From NCBI GenBank assembly GCA_003569165.1, contig BGOI01000002.1:1-64000 (forward strand): DNA of 64,000 nucleotides. Direction: 5' to 3'. The DNA is from Opitutia bacterium. Its GTDB lineage: Bacteria; Verrucomicrobiota; Verrucomicrobiia; Opitutales; UBA953. Below the pieces are notes generated by a model. The model ran no database searches, was not told where the DNA came from, and saw only the letters and a program-made list of their open reading frames with translations. Shown here piece by piece: positions 17,208-26,755 of this stretch; within the stretch, counting starts at the first letter, position 1, and every line of letters begins with the position of its first letter. Both the position numbers and the translations under genes were made by a program.

Positions 17208-17845
17208 AAGCGACCTTCCGCCGTGGCTTCACGTTACTCGAGATGCTCGTCTCGCTCGCCTTGCTCGGCGTGCTGATGGTCACGCTCAACACCTTCCTCT
17301 TCTCCATGAGTGAGCTCTGGGGCGGAGGCCGCGACAAGCGGCTCTTCGACCAGCATGCGCGCGCGGCGTCCGCGCTCGTGCGCAATGCGTTCGAACTGGC
17401 CACCTACGGGCCAAGTTCCTCCGGCGTCGCGCTGAAGGATGTCGACGATGGCGCAGGCACGACCAAGCCGCGCCTCAGTTTCCTGCTAGCCGACGCCGGG
17501 CGCCTGGCGGACTGGCCCGAAGCGCCGCTCCCCGACGTCGACTTCAACGTCTTCGTCGAAGAGGGCCGCGGGCTCGTCTTCCAGTGGCAGTCGCGCCTCG
17601 AGCTCGAGCGGGACAAGGCGGACAAGCACGAGACCGTCATCAGCCCCTTCGTGACCGCGATCCATTACGAATACTACGACCCCGACCTCAAGGAATGGAA
17701 AGTCGAGGAGGAGCCGGTCAACGACGTCGGCGCCACCACGTGGAAGAAGCCGGCGCGCATCCACTTGCTCTTCGAACGCGGCGCGCTCAAGGCGACCAAG
17801 GTCATCAACCTCCCCATCAAGCGCTCTGGCGCCTCCACGCCATGA
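17204..17845 (+). CDS. gspJ: type II secretion pseudopilin GspJ-like
   Basis: RRGFTLLEMLVSLALLGVLMVTLNTFLFSM. Confidence 0.75.
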   Translation: MKATFRRGFTLLEMLVSLALLGVLMVTLNTFLFSMSELWGGGRDKRLFDQHARAASALVRNAFELATYGPSSSGVALKDVDDGAGTTKPRLSFLLADAGRLADWPEAPLPDVDFNVFVEEGRGLVFQWQSRLELERDKADKHETVISPFVTAIHYEYYDPDLKEWKVEEEPVNDVGATTWKKPARIHLLFERGALKATKVINLPIKRSGASTP

Positions 17846-19233
17846 CCGTAAAGAAGCGCCGCGGCTCCGTCATCATCGTCGTCCTCGTGCTCATCACGCT
17901 GGCCTCGTTGCTGCTGGCGCGGTTCATGGAGGACAACTCCCTCGAGCTCGCTATCGCCACGCGCGACGCGGACCGCCGACGCCTGCGGGCTGACGCGCAG
18001 TCCGAACTCGAGCTCGCGCTGGCCGTCATCGCCGAAATCCGCTCGATCGACCTCAACAAGATCCACGCCCCTTCGCAGGGTTACGACGACCCGCACACCT
18101 ACGCCGGCTTCCCGCCGCGCGATGGCCTCGAGGTGAAGTTCGACTACGAGGACGAGACCGCCAAGCTGCCGCTCAGCGTCCTGTCGAAGAACGACGTCAT
18201 CCAGCTGCTCTACTCCCTCGGCATGGAACAGCGCGACGCCGAGCGCGTCTCGGACGCCATCGTCGCGTGGCAGAGCAAGTCCTACGAATCCATCGAGGAG
18301 GAGGCCACGGATGCTGCCTACCAGCGCAGCACGCTTTCGTTCCGGCCCGCGCGCCGCCCCATCCGGAGCTTCGATGAGTTCCGTTCCATCGGCGTTGCCA
18401 AGGAGCAGTTCTACGACGAGCTCGGCCGACCGACCCCGATCTTCGAGGCCTTCAAGAGCTGCGTCAGCCTCTACACCTTCCCGCAGGCCAACATCAATAC
18501 CGCCTCGGACGCCGTGCTCCTATCGCAAGGCCTGGACGAGAAGCAGGTCGCCCTGATCCGCGAGCACCAGAGCGAGATCGGCAAGCGCATCGTCGGTACC
18601 CCGCCCTATTTCCGCGTCACCAGCGAAGTTCGCCAGCTCGTCGGCGGCGGCATCAATATGGCCAAGTTCGACGACGAGGTCATCCTCATGTGGGTGCGGG
18701 TGACCGTGAAGGAAGGCCTTTCCAAATGCCGGGTCAGCGCCCTAGTGGCCATCCGCGAGGACGTCGCCTACCCGACCGCCGCGGCCAATCCCGACACCGA
18801 CCCCAGCATCGGCCTGAACCGGACGGGGGCAACCACCACGACCGCAAGAACTACGGGAACCTCGACACCGGTTCCGCGGTCGACTACTACGACCCCCTCC
18901 CCCTATCTCACCCCGGGAATCGAAGCGCCGGCCACCCTCGGCAAATCAACCCTGAGCGGCCGTATCGCCAGCACGACGATTGCGTACCCGTTCCAGATTC
19001 TCGCCTGGGAAGAAGATAACGGAGCCCCGCCCCCGCCCAAACCCCGGGACGACTCCGACGAACCTTCAGCCCCCTCCGAACCCACCGCCCCCCGGGCACG
19101 AAGACCCTCACAAATGACCTCTCTCTCCGCCTTTTCAAGGATGCCAAGCCGCAGGAAGCCGCGATGCTTCCCGGCAACCGCTTCTTCGTTCGCCGACTCT
19201 CCGTCGAAGGCGATGACATCCCTGGCCAGGTGA
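17842..19233 (+). CDS. gspK: type II secretion GspK-like; C-terminal part disturbed by probable homopolymer indels
   Basis: MTVKKRRGSVIIVVLVLITLASLLLARFMEDNSLELAIATR; NINTASDAVLLSQGLDEKQVALI. Confidence 0.8.
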   Translation: MTVKKRRGSVIIVVLVLITLASLLLARFMEDNSLELAIATRDADRRRLRADAQSELELALAVIAEIRSIDLNKIHAPSQGYDDPHTYAGFPPRDGLEVKFDYEDETAKLPLSVLSKNDVIQLLYSLGMEQRDAERVSDAIVAWQSKSYESIEEEATDAAYQRSTLSFRPARRPIRSFDEFRSIGVAKEQFYDELGRPTPIFEAFKSCVSLYTFPQANINTASDAVLLSQGLDEKQVALIREHQSEIGKRIVGTPPYFRVTSEVRQLVGGGINMAKFDDEVILMWVRVTVKEGLSKCRVSALVAIREDVAYPTAAANPDTDPSIGLNRTGATTTTARTTGTSTPVPRSTTTTPSPYLTPGIEAPATLGKSTLSGRIASTTIAYPFQILAWEEDNGAPPPPKPRDDSDEPSAPSEPTAPRARRPSQMTSLSAFSRMPSRRKPRCFPATASSFADSPSKAMTSLAR

Positions 19234-20264
19234 ACCTCGCGCTCGAGGCCATCTCGCCCTTCCCGCTTGAGCAGATGCTCATCGGTTTCGTCACGTCCGC
19301 CGACGGCAAGCAGGTGCTCGCCTACGCTGCGCACCGTCGCCGCTTCACCGCGGAGGAAAGCTTTGCTTGGCCGGAAGACTGCCAAGTCGTCCCGGAATTC
19401 CTGGCCCTGTGTGGCCATCGCCCGGCGGCCGACGGCATCGTCGTGCACCGCAGCGACGAACGCCTCACCGCGCTCGCTTGGAAGGCAGGCGACGAGTTGC
19501 CCGCTGCGATCGTCGTGGCCGAGCTCGCTGACACGGACGAAGCCGCCATCGCCCGCGAGGCTGCCACCCGCGCGGACCTTGCCGCCGAGACCCCGGTCGA
19601 GAACGTCACCGGTGGCCTCGCCGGCGCGATTGTCGAAGGCGATCTCATCCTCAAGGGCGAGTTTGAGGGAATGTTCACCATCCCCAAGAAAGGCCTGGAC
19701 GACTCTGATATCCGCGACAGCGACTTCCTCGCTGAACGTCGCAAGAAGGAGCGCCTCAACCTCATGCTCTGGAACGCGGCCCGCGCAGGCGCTGCCGTCC
19801 TCGTCGTCTCACTCCTCCTCGACATTGCCGGTGGCGTCGTCGGCATGCGCCGGGCTTCGCTGGAAGTTGCCAACGAAGCCCGCCGTCCGCAAGTCGAGGA
19901 CATCGAGGCCTCGCAGGCCATCACCTCGCGCATCCTCGAGCTCGGCGTCAAACGCCTGCTGCCGATGGAGATGCTCGCGCTCGTGAACGAGAAACGTCCC
20001 GCCACCGTCGAGTTCACCAACATCCAGTGCGAGATCAAGAAGGCTAAGGATAGCACCATCGCCAAGCCGATGATGACCGTGGACGCCAAGACGCCGAACG
20101 CCGGCGACATCTCTGACTTCCTCAAGGCCGTACAGGCCATGCCGGAGGTCGAAGCTGCGACGAACAGCGAGCCGCGCGTGCGCGAGACCTCCACGACCTT
20201 CCGCATCGAGATCATCTTCAAGCAGGCCGTCCTCCTCAAGACCGCCGAAACCCCTAAACAATGA
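19164..20264 (+). CDS. gspL: type II secretion GspL-like; true start probably upstream across a frameshift
   Basis: LPGNRFFVRRLSVEGDDIPGQVNLALEAISPFPLEQM, one TM helix, gene order. Confidence 0.65.
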   Translation: MLPGNRFFVRRLSVEGDDIPGQVNLALEAISPFPLEQMLIGFVTSADGKQVLAYAAHRRRFTAEESFAWPEDCQVVPEFLALCGHRPAADGIVVHRSDERLTALAWKAGDELPAAIVVAELADTDEAAIAREAATRADLAAETPVENVTGGLAGAIVEGDLILKGEFEGMFTIPKKGLDDSDIRDSDFLAERRKKERLNLMLWNAARAGAAVLVVSLLLDIAGGVVGMRRASLEVANEARRPQVEDIEASQAITSRILELGVKRLLPMEMLALVNEKRPATVEFTNIQCEIKKAKDSTIAKPMMTVDAKTPNAGDISDFLKAVQAMPEVEAATNSEPRVRETSTTFRIEIIFKQAVLLKTAETPKQ

Positions 20265-20827
20265 AACATTTCTTCTTCAGCCTGAAACCCCGAGAGCGCT
20301 TCATGGCGCTTGGCGCGCTGCTCGTGGCCGCGACCCTTTGGTCGACGGGTGCCTGGGAACGCGTCCGCGGCAGCTGGGATGACTGGCGCGCCCTCGAGGA
20401 AAACGCCCTCGTCCAGAAATCCTGGATCGCGAAGGAACGCGAGATTCGCAACGCGACTGCGTTGGCCGTGCAGGGACTCGATTCCGGGCATGGCTACGAC
20501 CAAGCCAAGCTCGTCGCCGAAGCCATCAACGCCACCAACGAAGCCGGCCTGAACGCCAACACCGAGTCGCCTAAGACGACCAAGGCGGGCAAGTTCGCGA
20601 TCCACTCGCTCCAGATGAGATGCAGCAAGGCGGACCTCGCGAGCGTGCTGCGCTTCTACGAAAGCGTGAAATCGCGCGCCCCCTACCTCGCCATCGGTAA
20701 TCTCTCCATGACGGCGGAACGCGGCACCGCGGGCACCGTCACCTTCAAGGCCACGATCACCGCACTGGAACTCCTCGGCGAATTGCCGGCCGGAGTGAAG
20801 GCGGCGGGCGCGGAGGAAGGCAAATAA
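20261..20827 (+). CDS. gspM: type II secretion GspM-like
   Basis: FFFSLKPRERFMALGALLVAATLW, short membrane-anchored protein after gspL. Confidence 0.55.
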   Translation: MKHFFFSLKPRERFMALGALLVAATLWSTGAWERVRGSWDDWRALEENALVQKSWIAKEREIRNATALAVQGLDSGHGYDQAKLVAEAINATNEAGLNANTESPKTTKAGKFAIHSLQMRCSKADLASVLRFYESVKSRAPYLAIGNLSMTAERGTAGTVTFKATITALELLGELPAGVKAAGAEEGK

Positions 20828-21180
20828 GAGGGCCCGAGGACCGGAGGGCCGGAAGGAAGAAAGGCAGTGCAAAGGTGCAACTGCGGCGGAGCCACGAGGG
20901 GGTATCCCTCGAGGGCTAGAGGGCACGAGGACCCGAGGACCGGAGGACCGGAACGGCGCACCACTAGTTGACCCGTTGATCAGTGGGCCAGTTGGCCGGC
21001 GAGACAAACTAGCTGGCCGGTTGACAAGTTGACAGGTGGGCAAGGGAGCAAATACCCCGCTCAAAGGGGAACCGGAGACCGGGATGTTTGCTGCGGGCAT
21101 TGGGTAGGGCGGGCAAGGTGAACCCGTTTCGGGTGGCAGGTGGCAGCCCCGGGTGGCGGGTGGCGGGTGCGCCGCAGGGC
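20828..21180. repeat. mosaic of degenerate dispersed repeats (GAGGACCGGAGGACCGGA, TTGATCAGTGGGCCAG, AAAGGGGAACCGGAGACCGG, GGTGGCGGGTGGCGGGTG)
   Basis: Same words recur at 31003-31140 and 44405-44500. Confidence 0.75.
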
Positions 21181-21184
21181 GGCC

Positions 21185-21492
21185 GGAGGTAGGGGCACGA
21201 TTTATCGTGCACTCCTCATGCGGAGGGCGCGGCGAAGCCACGCCCCTACCTTAGTTCGCCCTGCGGCGAACGGTAGGGCTGACCATCCTTGGTCGGCCGA
21301 GCGGTCGAGCAGGGATGCTCGACCCTACCTAGATACAGCGGACGGCTCGGAGAGCCGTCCCTACCATGGGAGACAGACGGATGCGATGCCATCGCATCCC
21401 TACCCGGGCGGCTGACCAAGGGTGGTCAGCCCTACCGAGATACAGAGGACAGCACGTGGTGCTGTCCCTACCTAGAGACAGCGGACGCGTCG
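21185..21492. repeat. long CCCTACC-flanked variable hairpin array (about 9 hairpins)
   Basis: Hairpins 21195-21210, 21278-21297, 21303-21324, 21340-21360, 21379-21399, 21410-21431, 21447-21467 and others. Confidence 0.9.
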
Positions 21493-21493
21493 C

Positions 21494-22726
21494 TCAGAAC
21501 CGGAAGCTGGAGCTGACTTCGAAGACGGCGGCGACGATTGCGAAGGCAATGAAGGCGACGAAGGAGAAGGCGGCGACGAGGACGGAGGCGGAAATCGTCT
21601 GCGAGACCGTGCCGAGCCAGCGGTCGAGCTCGGCGCGATAAGAGCGAGAGATATCGCGGAGGCCGGGCGCCAGGTTGCCGGTCTGTTCGGCGACGGCGAC
21701 GCGATCGAGGAGGAGGCGCGGGAAGTAGCCCGTGCGGGCGAGGGCCTTTGAAAGGCTATCGCCTTCGAGCACGCGGTCGGTCGCTTCACGGAGCTGCTGG
21801 CGGAGGGCGCGATTCGGCGCGGTCTTCTCGGCGAGGCGAAGGGCTTCGGCGGTCGTGATGCCGTTTTCGAGGAGCACCGCCAGCGTGTGACAGAAATTTA
21901 ACACGGAGACGCGCATCACGAACGAGCCCGCAAGCGGAACCCGGAGGAGGAGTGCGTCGGAGGCGATCTTGCCTTCCTCCGTCTTGCGCCAGCGGGCGAT
22001 ACCGATCACGGCAATGATACCGGCGACGACCACGATCGGGCCGACGATCACAAAGACGTCGGCGAAGGTCATGAGTAGCTTCGTGGAAAGCGGTAGCTTG
22101 CCGCCGAGGGAAGAAAGCAGCGTCTGCAGGCGGGGCAGCAGGAAGAGCACGAAGAAGATCACGACGCCGACGGCGATGACGCAGATGAAGAGCGGGTAGG
22201 CCATCGCGCTGACCAGCTTGCGCTTAAATTCCTTCTGCTCGGTAAAGTGCGAGATGAGGCGCTCAAGGACGTCGCGGATGTTGCCCGTGGCTTCGCCGGC
22301 GGCGATGAGGTTAAGTGTCTGGCCGTCGAAGACTTTCGGGTAGGTGCCCATCGCGACCGAGAGGCTCTGGCCTTCGCCGAGCCGGGACCAGATACCGGCG
22401 CAAAGGACGCGGAGGCGAGATTTCTGAAGACGGAGGGCGAGGAGGCGAAGCGCTTCGCCAGCGGACATGCCCGACCGGACGAGGTCGGCCATCGATTCAA
22501 GGAAGGGCAGGCACTCCGCTTCGGTCGGCTCGAGCTCTTTGTCGGAAGGACCGCCTTCGCGGACGGCTTCCTTAGCGCGCACGGCAGCGCCCGCTTCCTC
22601 GACCTTGACTGGCTTGAGTCCGCGGGCCTGGAGTTTACGGAGCGCCTCGCGGCGCGTCGGCGAGTCGATGGTGCCTTCAGTCACGGCGCCCCCGGCGTCG
22701 CGCGCGGTGTAGTTGAAGACGGCCAT
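21494..22726 (-). CDS. gspF: type II secretion inner-membrane protein GspF
   Basis: MAVFNYTARDAGGAVTEGTIDSPTRREALRKLQARGLKPVKV; GMSAGEALRLLALRL. Confidence 0.9.
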   Translation of the reverse strand: MAVFNYTARDAGGAVTEGTIDSPTRREALRKLQARGLKPVKVEEAGAAVRAKEAVREGGPSDKELEPTEAECLPFLESMADLVRSGMSAGEALRLLALRLQKSRLRVLCAGIWSRLGEGQSLSVAMGTYPKVFDGQTLNLIAAGEATGNIRDVLERLISHFTEQKEFKRKLVSAMAYPLFICVIAVGVVIFFVLFLLPRLQTLLSSLGGKLPLSTKLLMTFADVFVIVGPIVVVAGIIAVIGIARWRKTEEGKIASDALLLRVPLAGSFVMRVSVLNFCHTLAVLLENGITTAEALRLAEKTAPNRALRQQLREATDRVLEGDSLSKALARTGYFPRLLLDRVAVAEQTGNLAPGLRDISRSYRAELDRWLGTVSQTISASVLVAAFSFVAFIAFAIVAAVFEVSSSFRF

Positions 22727-22732
22727 CGCGGC

Positions 22733-24415
22733 TTATTCGTTCGAGCTCAGGTTACGGACGAGCTCGTCGATGGTCGTGAGACCAGCGGCGACCTTGATCC
22801 AGCCGGCCTTGGCGAGAGGACGCATCCCCTGCTCGATCGCCTTGTCGGTCAACTCGCGGTTGGAGACGCGGCTCACGATGAGGTCGTGCAAAGGCTTCGG
22901 GTGGAAGATTTCGAAGACGCCGACGCGGCCGCGGTAACCCGTGTTGCGGCACTTGCGGCAGCCGACAGCTTCCTTGAGGGACGTCACGTCCTTCAGGAAG
23001 GATTCGTCCATGCCGAGCGCTTCGAGGGCGGGCAGGATTTTCTTGCGGTCGACCGGGACGGTCTTGGCGCAATCCACACAGAGGCGACGGACCAGGCGCT
23101 GGGCGATGACGAGCTCAACGGCGGAGCCAACGAGGAAGGGCTCGACGCCCATGTCGACGAGACGCGTGATCGCGCCAGGTGCGTCGTTCGTGTGAAGGGT
23201 CGAGAAGACCAAGTGGCCCGTGAGCGAGGCGCGGATCGAGATTTCGGCCGTCTCCAAGTCACGGATTTCGCCGACCATGATGACGTCCGGGTCTTGGCGC
23301 AGCGTGCTGCGAAGGGCGCCGGCGAAGGTGAGGCCGATTTCGGAGCGCGTCTGCACCTGGTTGGCGCCGGGCACTTCGTACTCAATCGGATCTTCGATCG
23401 TCACGATACGGATGTCGGGTGAATTGATCGCCTGGAGGAAAGCGTTGAGCGTGGTCGACTTGCCGGAGCCCGTCGGACCCGTGACCAAGATGATGCCGTG
23501 CGGGTAGTCGAGGACCTTGCGGACCGCGGCCTGCTCGTCGGCGTTCATGCCGATGCGGTCCATGTTGTAGGCCTCCTTGCGTTGGTTGAGGAGACGCAGC
23601 GAGACCGATTCGGCGTAGATCGTCGGAATCGTCGAGACGCGGATATCGAGGACGTTCTTGCCGTCGCGGAAGTTGATGCGGCCGTCCTGCGGGAGGCGGC
23701 GCTCCGAGATGTTGAGGCGCGCCATGATCTTCAGGCGCGAGATGATGGCGTCCTGGAAGCGGGCGAGATTATCCGGGAGCGGGATCGCGATCAGGATGCC
23801 GTCGACGCGGTAACGGATGCGGAGATTATTTTCCTGCGGCTCGAAGTGGACGTCGGTCGCGCCTTCGGCGACGGCCTGCGAGAGGACTTCGGTGACGAAG
23901 CGCACGACCGCGGCGTCCTGGTCGGCTTCGACATCATTATTGGCTTCGGCGGCCGGGAGGTCATCGCCTTCGTCTTCGAGGCTGCCGGAACCCACGCCGT
24001 AGTTTTCGTTGATGAGGGCGCTGACGCGTTCGGGTGGGGCGAGGTACCACTTCGGGCGACGGGCGGCGAAGGTCGCGATCCAGTCGCACGTATCCGTGTC
24101 GGGCGGAAGGGCCGTGACGAGGCGGAGGCGGCCTTCTTCGCCACCGGGGAGGAGCGTCGGGACGACCTGGGCTTCGGAAGCGATGCGCGCGGGCAGGATT
24201 TTCATGCCTTCCGGATCGATCGCCGGCTCGTCGAGGACTTCGAGGCCCGTGAGGCGGGAGAGTTCGGCAAGGAGCGCGGCCTCGTCGAGGTTGAGCGCCT
24301 GAGCGAGGAACTTGAAGCGACCTTCGCGCGGCGTCTCCGCGAACGAAGCGCGGACTTCGTCGGTCAGGCGCTCGGCCAGGGCCGAGGGCAGTCCGTGCCG
24401 GTCGACGGTCAGCAT
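22733..24415 (-). CDS. gspE: type II secretion ATPase GspE
   Basis: Walker A GPTGSGKSTTLNAFLQ, Asp box, CRKCRNTGYRGRVGVFEIF zinc motif. Confidence 0.92.
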   Translation of the reverse strand: MLTVDRHGLPSALAERLTDEVRASFAETPREGRFKFLAQALNLDEAALLAELSRLTGLEVLDEPAIDPEGMKILPARIASEAQVVPTLLPGGEEGRLRLVTALPPDTDTCDWIATFAARRPKWYLAPPERVSALINENYGVGSGSLEDEGDDLPAAEANNDVEADQDAAVVRFVTEVLSQAVAEGATDVHFEPQENNLRIRYRVDGILIAIPLPDNLARFQDAIISRLKIMARLNISERRLPQDGRINFRDGKNVLDIRVSTIPTIYAESVSLRLLNQRKEAYNMDRIGMNADEQAAVRKVLDYPHGIILVTGPTGSGKSTTLNAFLQAINSPDIRIVTIEDPIEYEVPGANQVQTRSEIGLTFAGALRSTLRQDPDVIMVGEIRDLETAEISIRASLTGHLVFSTLHTNDAPGAITRLVDMGVEPFLVGSAVELVIAQRLVRRLCVDCAKTVPVDRKKILPALEALGMDESFLKDVTSLKEAVGCRKCRNTGYRGRVGVFEIFHPKPLHDLIVSRVSNRELTDKAIEQGMRPLAKAGWIKVAAGLTTIDELVRNLSSNE

Positions 24416-24416
24416 G

Positions 24417-26558
24417 TTACTTCTTGTCGGGGGCGGCCGGGGCGGCGGGCGCCTTGCCGGGGACGTTATCGATGATCTTCTTCACCTCGGTGCCATTGGC
24501 GCTGTTGGCGACCCGGCTGAGGGCGTCGAGGTTGTCGACGGCCGAGCTGTTGAGCACGTAAGGGCGGAGGAAGATGACCAGCTCCTGCTTCTCCTCAAGG
24601 TTGGTCGAGGAGCCGAAGATATCGCCGATGATCGGGATGGGGCCGAGGCGCGAGGTGGACTTCGTGGTCACCGTGCGCTGGAGGCCGCCGAGGACGACGA
24701 TCTCGCCGCTCATCGCGCTCACGTAGGAATCGGTCGTGCGACGGCCGATGATCGGCTGGTCGTTGCCATCGAGAATGGTCGAGCCGAGGATGTCTTCGAC
24801 CGACTGCGAGATCTGCAATTGAACAGCGCCGTCCTTCCCGATGAGCGGGAGCACCTTGAGCGTGATGCCGATATCGCGCTGCGAGACCGTAGAGGTGATT
24901 TGGCCCGTGGTGGCGGCGACCGTCGAGCCCGTGATGACCGGGCGAGATTCGCCGACAAAGAGCGTCGCTTCCTTATTATGGGTCGTCGTGATGGCCGGCA
25001 CCGAGAGGATCTTCAGGTCGCCCTTGCGCGGGGTGGTGACGAGGCCGATCGTGGCGCTCAGGCTGTTCGTGCCGGGAGCGAGCGAGCCTTGGACCGGATT
25101 CACGATGGTCTGGCCGGTGTTGAGGACAGGATTGACCGGGGTGACGGGGATGCCCGTGACGCCGAAGCCGGCGCCGCTGCCGCCGATGCCGACGAGCTTG
25201 CCGTTTTGGACCGTGAGCCCGAGGGTGCTGAAGCCGTTGCTTTCGTTATCGGAGAGCTTCACTTCAGCGATGACGACTTCGATGCGGACCTGCGGGAGGA
25301 CGATGTCGACCTTGTCGATCAGGTCATAAAGCAGGCGAAGGTCATCGTTGGTGCCCGAGACCACGACCGAGTTGCTGCGGACATCGGGGAGAACGGTGAG
25401 GTTGCTGCTGAACTCGTCGGCGCCCATCTGGGAAGTGGTGGCACCGGCGGGAGCCCCGGGGGCGGCGACCGGGGTCGGGGTGCGATTGACGGTAGCGCTG
25501 CGGACCGTGTTGCCAGCGCGGGCAGCGGCGGTCGTCTGGCCCGTGACGAGGGAGGTGACGAGGGTCGCGACCTGCTGGGCGTCGGCGTGGCGCAGGAAGA
25601 TCACATCGGTCTTCGTGTTCGGGTTGGATTTCTGGTCGAGCGTCTCAATCAGCTTGTCGAAGAAATCATGCTGGTCAGCCGAGCCCATGAGGAGGACGCG
25701 GTTGGTGCGCTCGTCGGCGAGGAAGGTAGTGCCCGTGCTGAGGCGGAAAGGCGCACCGCCAGAGGCGACCGCCTGAGTGCGGAGCATCGCCGTGAGCTTG
25801 TTGACCAAGTCGGTGGCCATCGCATTCTTGAGCGTGTAGCTCTTGGTCACGACGAGGTCGAGCTGGGGGCGGTCGAGTTCGGCGACCAGTTTCTCGATCT
25901 TCTGGAGGTTCGTGATCGAGTCGGTGATCAGGAAGGCGTTGTTACGGCCGAAGTAGACGGGCGGCGAAGCGAGGGTCGTGTTGAGGCTCGAGATGATCTG
26001 CGTGATGAACTCCTGGGCATTGGCGTGCTTGAGCGTGTAGATCTTCGTGGCGATACGGCCGCTGGGCGGCAGCGTGAGCGTCGAGCCCGTGAGCAGCGTA
26101 GGCGACTCGGACTTCGCGACGAGGTTCGGGACGACCTTCAGGAATTTGTCGCCCTGCTGAATGACGGCGATGCCGTTGAGGTTGAGGAGCGTCTCGATCG
26201 CGAGCAGGGCTTCATCGCGGGTGATCGAAGCCGGGAGCGAGAGCGTGTAGACGCTGGCTGGGAGAGCCTGCGGGCGGAGGATAGACTTTCCCGTCCAGCG
26301 CTGCATCAGGTCGAGGACCTGGGCGATGGTCTCATCGCGCAGGATGACCGGACCGACTTGATCGGAGCCGCTAAGGCCCGGGAGCGGGACAGCGGCGACG
26401 ACGCCAGCGACCGGAGCCGGGGCGGCGACGGGCGCCGCGGCAGGGGCTGGAGCGGCCTGCGCGAAGCTCAAGGTCGGCGCCAAGGCGGCGGCGACAAGCA
26501 GATAGAAAAGGGGCAAGGTGGCCCGACCTTTTCGTTGGGTCGAATGGATGCTGTTCAC
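24417..26558 (-). CDS. gspD: type II secretion secretin GspD
   Basis: Secretin N domains; VPAITTTHNKEATLFVGESRPVITGS, VVLGGLQRTVTTKSTSRLGPIPIIGDIFGS. Confidence 0.92.
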   Translation of the reverse strand: MNSIHSTQRKGRATLPLFYLLVAAALAPTLSFAQAAPAPAAAPVAAPAPVAGVVAAVPLPGLSGSDQVGPVILRDETIAQVLDLMQRWTGKSILRPQALPASVYTLSLPASITRDEALLAIETLLNLNGIAVIQQGDKFLKVVPNLVAKSESPTLLTGSTLTLPPSGRIATKIYTLKHANAQEFITQIISSLNTTLASPPVYFGRNNAFLITDSITNLQKIEKLVAELDRPQLDLVVTKSYTLKNAMATDLVNKLTAMLRTQAVASGGAPFRLSTGTTFLADERTNRVLLMGSADQHDFFDKLIETLDQKSNPNTKTDVIFLRHADAQQVATLVTSLVTGQTTAAARAGNTVRSATVNRTPTPVAAPGAPAGATTSQMGADEFSSNLTVLPDVRSNSVVVSGTNDDLRLLYDLIDKVDIVLPQVRIEVVIAEVKLSDNESNGFSTLGLTVQNGKLVGIGGSGAGFGVTGIPVTPVNPVLNTGQTIVNPVQGSLAPGTNSLSATIGLVTTPRKGDLKILSVPAITTTHNKEATLFVGESRPVITGSTVAATTGQITSTVSQRDIGITLKVLPLIGKDGAVQLQISQSVEDILGSTILDGNDQPIIGRRTTDSYVSAMSGEIVVLGGLQRTVTTKSTSRLGPIPIIGDIFGSSTNLEEKQELVIFLRPYVLNSSAVDNLDALSRVANSANGTEVKKIIDNVPGKAPAAPAAPDKK

Positions 26559-26668
26559 TGGAATAAGGGGTATGACTTGGATAACACCAAACCTGAGGAA
26601 TAGTTCGACGAAAAATCCGTTTTAGGGCGGTTATTTTGGGAGTTAACCCCATGGGGGATAAGGGGCAG

Positions 26669-26680
26669 ACCCTATTCTAG
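26669..26680 (-). promoter_or_regulatory. CTAGAATAGGGT motif upstream of gspD
   Basis: Exact 12-nt match to 14758-14769. Confidence 0.5.
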
Positions 26681-26755
26681 TGAACAAGATTTCACCATTT
26701 TACTTGCCAGGCACCCAAAAGATGGCATATCAGTCACAAAAGACCCCTTTTATCG

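Noticed and set aside
21185-21492. CRISPR array interpretation of the hairpin array
   Set aside because: No uniform direct repeat with fixed-length unique spacers and no cas genes; the variable part is palindromic, which is not spacer-like.
24312-26603. 763-aa plus-strand ORF opposite gspD
   Set aside because: Antisense of a clearly conserved secretin; long antisense ORFs are expected in GC-rich DNA, and the translation is Arg/Asp/Ala-rich without domains.
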